Shown: positions 19,193 through 26,329 of the stretch, piece after piece
Layout: each line of letters starts with the position of its first letter
Position numbering within the stretch: position 1 is the first letter of the stretch
NCBI RefSeq assembly: GCF_900089585.1
Contig: NZ_FLRH01000003.1
Location: 605,001 to 669,000, forward strand
Length of the DNA: 64,000 bases
Direction of reading: 5' to 3'
From: Micromonospora sediminicola
Lineage (GTDB): Bacteria > Actinomycetota > Actinomycetes > Mycobacteriales > Micromonosporaceae
The notes under the pieces: model-generated
The model's input: only the letters and a program-made list of their open reading frames with translations
What the model was told of the DNA's origin: nothing
Databases searched by the model: none
Made by a program: the position numbers and the translations under genes

Positions 19193-19672
19193 CTAGGCCG
19201 CCACGGCTCTGGGGCTCCAGCTCGACCGTCCTGGTACCGCCGGAAGGCGTTCGTTCTCGATCGGATCGAGAGATCGCCCGACGACCCCTTCGCACCATCG
19301 AACGTCGATGCGACTCGTGTGTGGCGGCAGCCGCAGTAGCGCGATGTGCGTCCACCTACCGTGTCGTTGGGGCCGGTGGCGGAAGTGCTCGCTGAGCCGG
19401 CCGGCGAGAGTGCTCGTCGTCCTGTGGACGCTACCTACGTAGAGGACGTCCCCTTCGCCGGTAGTGATGATGTAGACGCCAGCGCGCTCACCACTCCAGA
19501 TCTGTTGGGTTATGACCCGCGGGATCGGCTGGAGTGATGGCCCGCTGTGCAGCACCTGCAATCCGACCGGGTTGTCCACGGCCGGATGTCCCAAGCCCAG
19601 ACCACGCCCGTCGAGCAGGTCGTGAAGATGCGCGGCGCGGGGCAGGGTCAGTCGTACCCTCGGGCGGCTCAC
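19193..19672 (-). CDS. GIY-YIG-domain nuclease-like protein, island cargo
   Basis: 159 residues. The domain occupies about 62-143: GVY at 65-67, YVG at 78-80 (VLYVGSV), the conserved arginine R92 in AGRLSEHF, glutamate E128 in WCEGVVGRSLDPIEN and asparagine N140. This is the full set of GIY-YIG catalytic positions, spaced as in single-domain members. The first 60 residues match nothing I know. The start GTG 19672 overlaps the stop of the larger upstream gene (GTGA, 19669-19672), so the proteins are made in step and probably act together. GIY-YIG enzymes cut DNA; the target here is unknown. Confidence 0.75.
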   Translation of the reverse strand: MSRPRVRLTLPRAAHLHDLLDGRGLGLGHPAVDNPVGLQVLHSGPSLQPIPRVITQQIWSGERAGVYIITTGEGDVLYVGSVHRTTSTLAGRLSEHFRHRPQRHGRWTHIALLRLPPHTSRIDVRWCEGVVGRSLDPIENERLPAVPGRSSWSPRAVAA

Positions 19673-21858
19673 TCGGCGGCCCCGCCAACATTGCCCTCGG
19701 CCAGAGCGGCGTTGGCCTTAGCACGTCGGTCGGCGAACTTCTTCCAGTAGATCAAGTCGTCGTACGGCTCGCCCAGCACCTCAAGGGTGTCCAGACGGTC
19801 GGGCCAACCGTTCAGGTTGACGTACGGCTCCGCGCCCTTATCGGCGATCTTCGCCATGTCCGACACCGTTGTAGCGACCTGCTGAACGAGGGTGTGCAGC
19901 CGTTCCGAGAGCGCGGCCATTCGCGCGCTCGCGGACAGGTCCCGAGGGCTCGAAGGCTGGCCGGCTCGGCGCCGAATCGCCTGCGGCGTGAGGACCTCAG
20001 ACAGCTGATCCTCGGGGTCGACCTCTCGGCCTGCGGCGACGGCGGACTCGATGCCGACGCTGGACAACCCGTGCTGGGGAACCTCCCGAACTTCGATGCC
20101 GCTGCGGCCGTCGGCGATGATCTGCGTCAGCTGGTGAATACCCCAGGTCGACCGCAAGAGCCTCTCGAGCACCTGGTTCGGCTCCAGCATGTCACCGGCC
20201 TGAGCGCCTTCACCCCTACTCCCTACCGCCGTCCGATCGAAGATAATGGGGCGGTTCGGCGCGCACGTCGCCCAGTAAGCCGCCCGTACCGCGAGCTCCT
20301 TCATGGCCGCCCCCATGGACGTCCTTTCGCCGCGAGCGCGCGCCTCGTCCGCCAACTCGAACTCGCCGAGCGCCTCGTCGAGCAAGTGCTGCAGCTCCGC
20401 AGCGCCGCCGCCGATACTGCGGGGGCAGACTCCCCGCAAGCCAGCGAGACGCAGCGACCTCTCCAGCGAAGACTGGCGCCCCTGCTTTCTGTCCGTGCTC
20501 GCGACTGCGCGAGTCGCGACCTCTGCCGCAACCAGAGACCGGGTGTTGTTCTTCGTGATGACACCCCTCGTCTCCAGCGCCTCCCTGGTGAGCCTCCAGT
20601 TGACCGTGTTCTGGGTAGGCAGCAGCGCCGCAGCGGCCAGCACGCCGACGTCATCCGGGTGGGCGATGCCGGCCGCGATGGCCGCCTTCGGATTGTTCAG
20701 GATCTCGCTGATCACACTCTGGGGAATCCCCGGAACCCGCGGGAGACGCTGCTTCGACTCCAGCACTGTCAGCACAGCGACACCGCGTGCCTGGCGCTCC
20801 GTTGACACCGTGAAGGGAGTGGGCGGCTCCATGTGTTGCTGCGCGACGAACCGCCGCCGGACCTCATCAAGAGGCACGTCACCACGAACGGAAAGCACGA
20901 TCCGCGTGCTCGGCATGACGGCCGTGGTCAGCACCCGGGCCTCGTCCCGGGTGATGTCCTTCCCCTCCCGCACCTTGCCAGCGACGGCGAGGATGCGGTC
21001 CCGGGCCTTCTTCATCGGGTGACCGCCGAACTCGACACCAGTCGTCGGCGTATTCGTCAGAACGCTGATGGTGTCCTGGAGAGTGCCCTCCGGTGCTCGC
21101 CCCACGGCTTCGGCAGCTCCCTGCTGCGCGAACAAGACCCGGCCATAGCAATCAGCCGTCTCGAACGCGCCGAAGGTCGCAACTCCCGGCACCTTGACCA
21201 GGAGGGGAAACAGGGTGCCGCCCACGCGGATACCGTTGGTCACGATGTCCGCGCGGTAAGAATTGACCGACTCAACATGCCGGTCGATCTTCGCCATCTG
21301 GGCGTAGAAGTCCGCAGTCGCCTCAGTGTCGTTCGGGCCAGTGTGCGAGAACACCAGCGAGCTGTTGTCGTCGGACGACACGTAACGGCTCAGCGCGAAG
21401 TCGCTGTCGTACCGCTCCTGCTCCATGCGGACGTTCTCCGGCGCCCGAAACACGGCTGCGGTCATCGTCGCGACGCTGATCGTCTCGCACAGCACCTTGC
21501 CGAGGATCTCGGAGTCTGGTGCTTTCAGGGCCGTTAGTACCTTGGTCGGGTCGGCAGCCAACCAAGCCAGGTTGGTTGCCACGCGGGCCGGGAGACCCCG
21601 CGCGATGGCCTCGTCGCGGATCGCACCGAACTGGTGCCAGGTCATCTTCTTGATCCGGTCCGCCATGACCGTCAACTCCGCCGTCGACGGCATCGACTCC
21701 CCGTTGGCCTCCTCAATCTCGGCGTCAGGAGTCGTCAGGTTGTTAGGGGAACCGTCCAGGAGCTGCTCATCTGCCAGCGGATTCCACTGATCGGCCGGCG
21801 GTGAGCCCGGAGGCAGGAACGCAGGCTGGGTGGCCGGGACGCGAGACGTGGTGCTCAT
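19669..21858 (-). CDS. 729-residue protein of unknown function, island cargo
   Basis: I do not recognise this protein. Residues 1-58 are Pro/acidic low complexity. A helical region follows (TAELTVMADRIKKMTWHQFG... to about 155). At about 197-245 a segment NSYRADIVTNGIRVGG, LFPLLVKV and FETADCYGRVLFAQQ has the order of a ParB/DndB-like fold (Asn-Gly turn, hydrophobic strand, then D..xR before a helix), which is only a hypothesis. The rest is mostly helical, with no P-loop, no membrane segment and no obvious nuclease motif. ATG 21858 has GGAG 9 nt upstream; the frame is open further up but without a better site. It is coupled by GTGA to the GIY-YIG gene. Confidence 0.7.
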   Translation of the reverse strand: MSTTSRVPATQPAFLPPGSPPADQWNPLADEQLLDGSPNNLTTPDAEIEEANGESMPSTAELTVMADRIKKMTWHQFGAIRDEAIARGLPARVATNLAWLAADPTKVLTALKAPDSEILGKVLCETISVATMTAAVFRAPENVRMEQERYDSDFALSRYVSSDDNSSLVFSHTGPNDTEATADFYAQMAKIDRHVESVNSYRADIVTNGIRVGGTLFPLLVKVPGVATFGAFETADCYGRVLFAQQGAAEAVGRAPEGTLQDTISVLTNTPTTGVEFGGHPMKKARDRILAVAGKVREGKDITRDEARVLTTAVMPSTRIVLSVRGDVPLDEVRRRFVAQQHMEPPTPFTVSTERQARGVAVLTVLESKQRLPRVPGIPQSVISEILNNPKAAIAAGIAHPDDVGVLAAAALLPTQNTVNWRLTREALETRGVITKNNTRSLVAAEVATRAVASTDRKQGRQSSLERSLRLAGLRGVCPRSIGGGAAELQHLLDEALGEFELADEARARGERTSMGAAMKELAVRAAYWATCAPNRPIIFDRTAVGSRGEGAQAGDMLEPNQVLERLLRSTWGIHQLTQIIADGRSGIEVREVPQHGLSSVGIESAVAAGREVDPEDQLSEVLTPQAIRRRAGQPSSPRDLSASARMAALSERLHTLVQQVATTVSDMAKIADKGAEPYVNLNGWPDRLDTLEVLGEPYDDLIYWKKFADRRAKANAALAEGNVGGAAE

Positions 21859-22310
21859 ACTGATGATCTCCGTGCGCTTTGGATCCGCACGGCGAACCGC
21901 GCGGATCGAATGTGCGCGATCACCTTCGGTGGAGGGACTGCCTACCGACCGGGGTCCCGCACAAGCCACCCACGGCATGGGCTCTACGTGCGGAGCGCGC
22001 CAACAGTCACACGGCGTACGGCGTCCCGGGACTCACCCGGTTCAACCTCGTCGGCGCGGAGGTCAAGGACCTCGGCCGGCGCGTCGTGCTCCCGTCAGCG
22101 AACTATCGACACCCGACCATACCACCACAGTCGACACTGGTGCGCCTGCTCGTCTACTGCGGCGCGTCGGACTCCGGTGCCGCCGGAGCCGAGTCGACTG
22201 CGGGCTGCGGTCTCATTCACGGTCATACGACGACGTTCGTTAACGGCCTTCGACTGGCGTGGAAGCTGATCACGGTATGCGCCAAACAGGAGCGGACGCA
22301 TGGTCGCAGA
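21859..22310. other. 452-bp right end of the island, promoter region of the cargo operon
   Basis: No convincing gene on either strand; open frames here have poor composition and no ribosome-binding sites. It must carry the promoter of the leftward cargo operon. An inverted repeat GATCCGC (21882-21888) and GCGGATC (21901-21907) sits 25-50 bp upstream of ATG 21858 and may be an operator. I saw no excisionase-like small gene. Confidence 0.5.
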
Positions 22311-22398
22311 CCTCGAAAGCGTGTGAGGGTTTACGCCCTCCGCGGGTTCAAATCCCGCCGCCACCGCTCGTGAAATGCGAGAACGCCCGGTCGATCCG
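22311..22398 (+). repeat. attR-like direct repeat (right copy)
   Basis: Identical to 17696-17783 over 88 bp. It contains only the 3' half of the tRNA-Ser (anticodon loop onward) with no 5' half, so it is not a second tRNA gene but the displaced original tail. Confidence 0.92.
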
Positions 22399-22417
22399 TG
22401 AGGATCGACCGGGCGTT
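22382..22417 (+). terminator. Original tRNA-Ser terminator, chromosomal side
   Basis: A perfect 16-bp stem AACGCCCGGTCGATCC / GGATCGACCGGGCGTT with GTGA loop, followed by TT. It also lies 18 bp after the stop of the leftward gene ending at 22436 and can terminate it. Confidence 0.85.
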
Positions 22418-22435
22418 TCCCGTTCCGGTTGCCGG

Positions 22436-24931
22436 TCAGCTCGCCGGCGTGCTCGCGTCCCGGTGGGTGAGCTGGTAGGTGGCGTCGACCGCGTCCGCCT
22501 CCAGGACCACCGTGACCGGGCCGGCGGGCAGCGTGCAGGAGATCGTCCGCTCGACGGCGTAGCCGCTCGGCCCGCAGTAGCGCCGGCCGGCCGAGTCGAA
22601 GACCGACAGGCGCGCGTCACCGGTCCCGCCGGTGCGCTTCCAGGTGATCGACTCCGTGGCCGCGCGGGCGTCGGCCGGGATCGACAGGCACACCCCGAAC
22701 CGGTCCGCACCCGTGGTCACCGTGGCGCCCGTCGCGCCGGCCGGCAGCTCCGGGCAGGCCGGCGGGCCGTCGGTGCGGGCGAACGCGAGGGCGTACGGCC
22801 CGTCCGCGACGCCGTTGCCCGAGTTGAGCACGACGCGGAACGGCGCCTGGCCGGTCAGCTCGCAGTGGTATTGCCGCAACGAGTACTGGTCGCAGACCGA
22901 GGCGCCGGTGGCGTCGATCACCGTCATCTCGGGCCAGCCGGCCCCGGTGGCGTCGCCCGGGAACAGTCCGGTGAGAAGCGCGCCGGCGGGGCTGCTCAGC
23001 TGGAGGCAGTCGAACTGGGCCGGGGTGCTCAGCCGGCCGCGCACCGGCGCGTCCTGCCAACCGGTGTCGGACACCGCCCGGCAGTCCGACGGCATCCACG
23101 GCAGCACCGCGAGCTGGTAGCGCAGGCCGTCGTCGATCACCGATTCGACCGCGCCGCCGCTGAGCACCAGGGTGTACCGCCCGGCGGCGGGAACCCTGCA
23201 CCACTCGTCCGTGCACACCTTGTGCCCGGCGTCGTCGTAGACGGTCGCGTACTGCCGGTAGTTGTCCTCGCCGACCGCCTTGACCCGGAAGGTGCCCTCG
23301 GGCAGGTCCAGGACGCGGCAGCGGCCACCGCCGAGCGCGCCGGCCGGCGCGGCGTTGTACGCCCCGGGCGTGACCGTCGGGCAGCCGGTCGCGTCGCTGA
23401 GGTCGCGGATCTGGAGCCGGTAGGTCAGGTCGGTGTCCTCCGGCTCCCACCGCGCGAGGTAGGAGATGACCCGGTAGGTGCCGGTCGACGGCAGGAGGCA
23501 GCCGTCCTCCTCCGACCACTCGGTGCACAGCGCGGCACCCTGCTCGTCGACGAGCCAGGAGTAGAGGTCGTTGTAGCGGTCCGGGGCCCGGTAGACCATG
23601 ACCCGTTCGCCGGCCTCGCCGTGGAAGGGCTGGCAGTTGGTCTGCACGGCCGAGGTCTGGTGCACCGTCAGGGTCGGCTGGTCCCAGGCGACAGTGGCCG
23701 GGGCGGCGCAGCCCTCGACCCGGTCGAGTCGTGCCACCGCCACCCGGTACGTGACCGGTTCCCAGTTCCAGTTCTGCATGAGCAGGGTGTAGGAGCCGGC
23801 GGTCGATGCCGCGCAGGAACGCCAGGAGTCGTACTCCGTGCACACCACCCGGCCGGCGTCGTCGTACACCCGCCAGTCGAGGTACTGGTTCGCGTACTGC
23901 TCGATCCGGACGAGCAGCGGGCCCGGGGTGGTGACCCGCAGCTTCTGGCAGCCGACTCCCTGGTTCGGCGGCACGGTGCCGTTGCCGAGCGCCGAGCCCG
24001 GGTCACCGAAGGTGGTCAGGGGCAGGGCCGGGCAGCCGACCGACCGCGAGATCCGGGGCATCTTCAGGGTGTAGGCGGCCTTGGCGCCGTAGGTTTCCTC
24101 CAGGAAGAGCCGGTACGGCCCGGGCTCGCCGAGCGTGCACTCGGTGGGGTAGCGCACCGTGCAGATGGGTTGGAACTGCCCGTCCAGGATGTTGCCCTGG
24201 ATGTCCTCGGCGCCGCCCGGGTCGGCCAGGTGCAGGACCGTGCTGGTGGGCTGCGTGAACGTGAAGCAGCGGGCGGCCAGGCCGGCGGGCAGTGTGCCGC
24301 TGCGTCCGGCCGACGCGAAGGAGAAGAAGCTCTCGGAGAGCGTGGCGCAGGTGGAGGGCGCGCGCATCGACTCCGCCGACAGCGAGTAGGCGCCCTGGCC
24401 GGTGCCGTAGTCGAGCTCCACCGTGATCGTGTAGGTGCCCGCCGCGCCGAGCCGGCAGTCGTTCAGGTACGGGCCGACGAAACAGGCGTGGGCGCCGTCG
24501 GGTCCGTGGACCTGCCCGCCGACACCGTCGCCTGAGACATGTCGGAGCCGGACGAACAGGGTGTCCTGGTCGACCGTCGAGGTGACCGTCCAGGTGTGCT
24601 TCGCGGCGCCGGTGATCGACGCGCAGTTCTTCACCTTGCCCAGCGGGAGCTGCCCACCGCAGGTGGCGGCCGTGCTGGCGACCGCCGCAGACTTCGCGGA
24701 GGTCGGGGCGGGAGCCGCCGGGGCGGGAGCCGTCGGGGCGGTGGATGCCGCCGCCGACGGCACGGCCGCCGGACGCGGCTGCTCGGTCGTCGTCGGTCGC
24801 GGCGAGGGATCGGTGGTCGGGGCGGCGGTGGCGGGGCCGGCCAGCAGGCCCGCCGCGGCGGCGCCCAGGGCGGCTGCGGCGGACCACCTCGCCAGTCGCC
24901 TCCACCATGGATCGGACATGGTTGTACGCAC
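22436..24931 (-). CDS. Large secreted beta-repeat protein
   Basis: 831 residues. A signal peptide (MRTTMSDPWWRRLARWSAAA and a hydrophobic run ending AGPATA-A) is followed by a Pro/Ala/Thr linker to about 85. The rest is six to seven divergent repeats of about 100-115 residues, each starting near a CP or C(A/R) and carrying VYDDAGxxVC and aromatic-rich strands with AGxYTLxL near the end (for example AAGTYTITVEL, TAGSYTLLMQN, AAGRYTLVLSG). This resembles pre-peptidase C-terminal (PPC) beta-sandwich domains, but there is no protease. Paired cysteines in every repeat suggest disulfides outside the cell. GTG 24931 has GGGGGAG 6 nt upstream. It directly abuts the island's right end. Confidence 0.8.
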   Translation of the reverse strand: MRTTMSDPWWRRLARWSAAAALGAAAAGLLAGPATAAPTTDPSPRPTTTEQPRPAAVPSAAASTAPTAPAPAAPAPTSAKSAAVASTAATCGGQLPLGKVKNCASITGAAKHTWTVTSTVDQDTLFVRLRHVSGDGVGGQVHGPDGAHACFVGPYLNDCRLGAAGTYTITVELDYGTGQGAYSLSAESMRAPSTCATLSESFFSFASAGRSGTLPAGLAARCFTFTQPTSTVLHLADPGGAEDIQGNILDGQFQPICTVRYPTECTLGEPGPYRLFLEETYGAKAAYTLKMPRISRSVGCPALPLTTFGDPGSALGNGTVPPNQGVGCQKLRVTTPGPLLVRIEQYANQYLDWRVYDDAGRVVCTEYDSWRSCAASTAGSYTLLMQNWNWEPVTYRVAVARLDRVEGCAAPATVAWDQPTLTVHQTSAVQTNCQPFHGEAGERVMVYRAPDRYNDLYSWLVDEQGAALCTEWSEEDGCLLPSTGTYRVISYLARWEPEDTDLTYRLQIRDLSDATGCPTVTPGAYNAAPAGALGGGRCRVLDLPEGTFRVKAVGEDNYRQYATVYDDAGHKVCTDEWCRVPAAGRYTLVLSGGAVESVIDDGLRYQLAVLPWMPSDCRAVSDTGWQDAPVRGRLSTPAQFDCLQLSSPAGALLTGLFPGDATGAGWPEMTVIDATGASVCDQYSLRQYHCELTGQAPFRVVLNSGNGVADGPYALAFARTDGPPACPELPAGATGATVTTGADRFGVCLSIPADARAATESITWKRTGGTGDARLSVFDSAGRRYCGPSGYAVERTISCTLPAGPVTVVLEADAVDATYQLTHRDASTPAS

Positions 24932-25035
24932 GGTTCACTCCCCCGTAAGTGCCGCGCGATCTGCGCGAGCGAGGAGATGATTCCACGGTGGTCGATGGTG
25001 GACAATCGTCTTGTCAGGCCGCCGCGACGGGTCGA

Positions 25036-25557
25036 TCAGCACGGGCCGTAGCCCTCGTCGAAGAGGCGGCGCGCCCAGTCCGCGTACCCGGCGATGATCT
25101 TTCGGACCGTGACGCCGTCGTGCAGGAACAGGTACGCGCGATCGCCGTCGCGGGCGAGCAGTCCGGCGAAGCGGTGGCTGCCGGGCGGCGCCGGCAGCGC
25201 GGTGGCGCCGGGGTACGCGGACCGGACGTCGGCGACCGGTGTGCCGGCACTGATCCCCTCCGGTGTGCTCATCGGGTCGTCGAGCCAGAGCAGGACGAGC
25301 CGGTCGTCGACGAAGATCGGGCTGGCCGAGCCGAGCCCGGTCAGCGTGGGCCCGCAGGCCTCCTCGTCGGTGTGCAGCAGCCCGCGCCGGGTGAGGTCCT
25401 CCTCGGTGTCGCCGAACTCCGCGTTGCGCAGGCCGTCGAGGCTGACCACCTCGGCGGCCCCGACCGGCCGCGCCGGCCACTGTGGATGGACACCGCTGCC
25501 GGCGATGGACGCGGCAGCGGTCAGTGCGGCAATAAAGCCGAATTGTCGTATTTTCAT
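25036..25557 (-). CDS. Secreted hypothetical protein
   Basis: 173 residues. MKIRQFGFIAALTAAASIAG is a clear signal peptide, followed by a mature domain with LRNAEFGDTEEDLTRRGLL, ACGPTLTGLG, FVDDRLVLLWLDDP, GISAGTPVADVRSAYP and LLARDGDRAYLFLHDG. The GDTxxxLxxxG and GTxxxDVRxxYP blocks are seen in small secreted domains of actinomycetes with no assigned role. The first codons are unusually AT-rich for this genome (AAAATACGACAATT). ATG 25557 overlaps the preceding stop as ATGA, so it is coupled to the upstream gene. Confidence 0.78.
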   Translation of the reverse strand: MKIRQFGFIAALTAAASIAGSGVHPQWPARPVGAAEVVSLDGLRNAEFGDTEEDLTRRGLLHTDEEACGPTLTGLGSASPIFVDDRLVLLWLDDPMSTPEGISAGTPVADVRSAYPGATALPAPPGSHRFAGLLARDGDRAYLFLHDGVTVRKIIAGYADWARRLFDEGYGPC

Positions 25558-26168
25558 GCAATCCCCCAGTCCACAACGGGACCGGGGCGTCGAGGTTGCT
25601 GGTGCGGGTCGGATTGGCGCAGTTCCCACTCGTCGGCCAGCTCGTCCCAGTAGTCGGCGGACAGCCCACGCCGGCCGTGCGCCAGCCAGCCCTCGGTGTC
25701 GCGCTCCAGGTGCAGGCCCAGCTCGGCGAACGGGTCGATCCACGAGCCCGGCTCGGCGCCCAGCCGGGCCAGCGCCGTGTTGATCGGCCACTCGGCGCGC
25801 GGCCGGTCCAGCGCCTGGTCATAGCGCGGCCCCCAGCTCACGTCGCCGCCCAGCCAGACCACCGCGGACTGGTGGCCGAGCCCGCCGGCGAACTCCGCCT
25901 CCAGGTAGGCCACCGGCCCGTTGTTCGACCAGTCGGCCAGCAGCTCCGCCAGCGCGGGCGAGAGGACCAGCCGGAACGGGCGTTCGGCGCACGGGTCGTC
26001 GGCGGCGAAGTCCGGCAGCCGGCCGGTCAGCTCCTCGACCAGCTGCGGAGTGACCGGCAGCAGCGCGAAGTCCTGGCGGAGCGCGGCGAGCACCGCGTGG
26101 TCCAGGTCGGCGGTCCGCTCGCGGAGCAGCTCGACGTCGGCGACCACGGCGCTGAGCTGATAGCTCAT
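25554..26168 (-). CDS. Hypothetical soluble protein coupled to a secreted partner
   Basis: 204 residues, acidic, no signal or membrane segment: MSYQLSAVVADVELLRERTA, ADWSNNGPVAYLEAEFAGG, VVWLGGDVSWGPRYD, WPINTALARLGAE and LSADYWDELADEWELR. I do not recognise the family. It is the first gene of a two-gene operon with the secreted 173-residue protein (ATGA overlap). The 31-bp composite motif at 26184-26214 lies only 16 bp upstream of its start codon, so it is probably the gene most directly controlled by that site. A weak GAGGGGATCGG serves as ribosome-binding site. Confidence 0.72.
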   Translation of the reverse strand: MSYQLSAVVADVELLRERTADLDHAVLAALRQDFALLPVTPQLVEELTGRLPDFAADDPCAERPFRLVLSPALAELLADWSNNGPVAYLEAEFAGGLGHQSAVVWLGGDVSWGPRYDQALDRPRAEWPINTALARLGAEPGSWIDPFAELGLHLERDTEGWLAHGRRGLSADYWDELADEWELRQSDPHQQPRRPGPVVDWGIA

Positions 26169-26183
26169 CCGATCCCCTCGGCA

Positions 26184-26214
26184 TCCACAGCCTGTGGATA
26201 GAACATGTGTACGA
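26184..26214 (-). promoter_or_regulatory. 31-bp composite palindromic motif, copy 1
   Basis: TCCACAGCCTGTGGATAG followed by A and ACATGTGTACGA. It matches the complement of 55217-55247 at 30 of 31 positions. The first half is an inverted pair of DnaA-box-like elements (TATCCACA/TGTGGATA). The second half, read on the minus strand as TCGTACACATGTTCTA, matches the actinobacterial LexA consensus TCGAAC-N4-GTTCGA at 10 of 12 specified positions. Confidence 0.55.
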
Positions 26215-26316
26215 CGCCTCCTCCCGTGTGTCCCGAGACGTTACCGGGGACGGGGGGCGGAAAACCCCCGGACGGAGTCGGATGGTTTCCGCCTTCTGGC
26301 GACCGACGGCGCTGCC

Positions 26317-26322
26317 TAGCGT
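26317..26322 (+). promoter_or_regulatory. -10 element of a leaderless ABC transporter operon
   Basis: TAGCGT fits TAnnnT and ends exactly 7 nt before GTG 26330, so transcription probably starts at the start codon. Confidence 0.55.
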
Positions 26323-26329
26323 CGATCAT

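Larger units (their letters stand above)
17696..22398. mobile_element. 4.6-kb tRNA-Ser-integrated genomic island
   Basis: The element is bounded by an 88-bp perfect direct repeat of the tRNA 3' half plus downstream sequence (17696-17783 and 22311-22398). It contains a tyrosine recombinase next to the left end, transcribed toward the tRNA, and a two-gene operon. No replication, transfer, excisionase or phage structural gene is visible. The base composition of the cargo looks lower in GC than its surroundings by eye (not computed). Outside the repeats, DeoD and the secreted repeat protein would be neighbours of an uninterrupted tRNA. Confidence 0.88.

Noticed and set aside
22095..22364. Small minus-strand gene (excisionase candidate) at the right end of the island
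   Set aside because: Most of its N-terminal part is antisense to the tRNA fragment, there is no helix-turn-helix pattern and no ribosome-binding site.
22311..22398. Second tRNA-Ser gene
   Set aside because: Only the 3' half of a tRNA is present; the acceptor 5' strand and D arm are missing, so it is a displaced attachment-site remnant.
22259..24535. 758-residue plus-strand open frame from the att site
   Set aside because: It is antisense to the secreted repeat protein, starts inside the repeat and has shadow-like composition.
25558..25791. N-terminal extension of the 173-residue secreted protein
   Set aside because: The extension would overlap the upstream gene by 230 bp in another frame, while the internal ATG at 25557 begins a clear signal peptide and overlaps the previous stop as ATGA.
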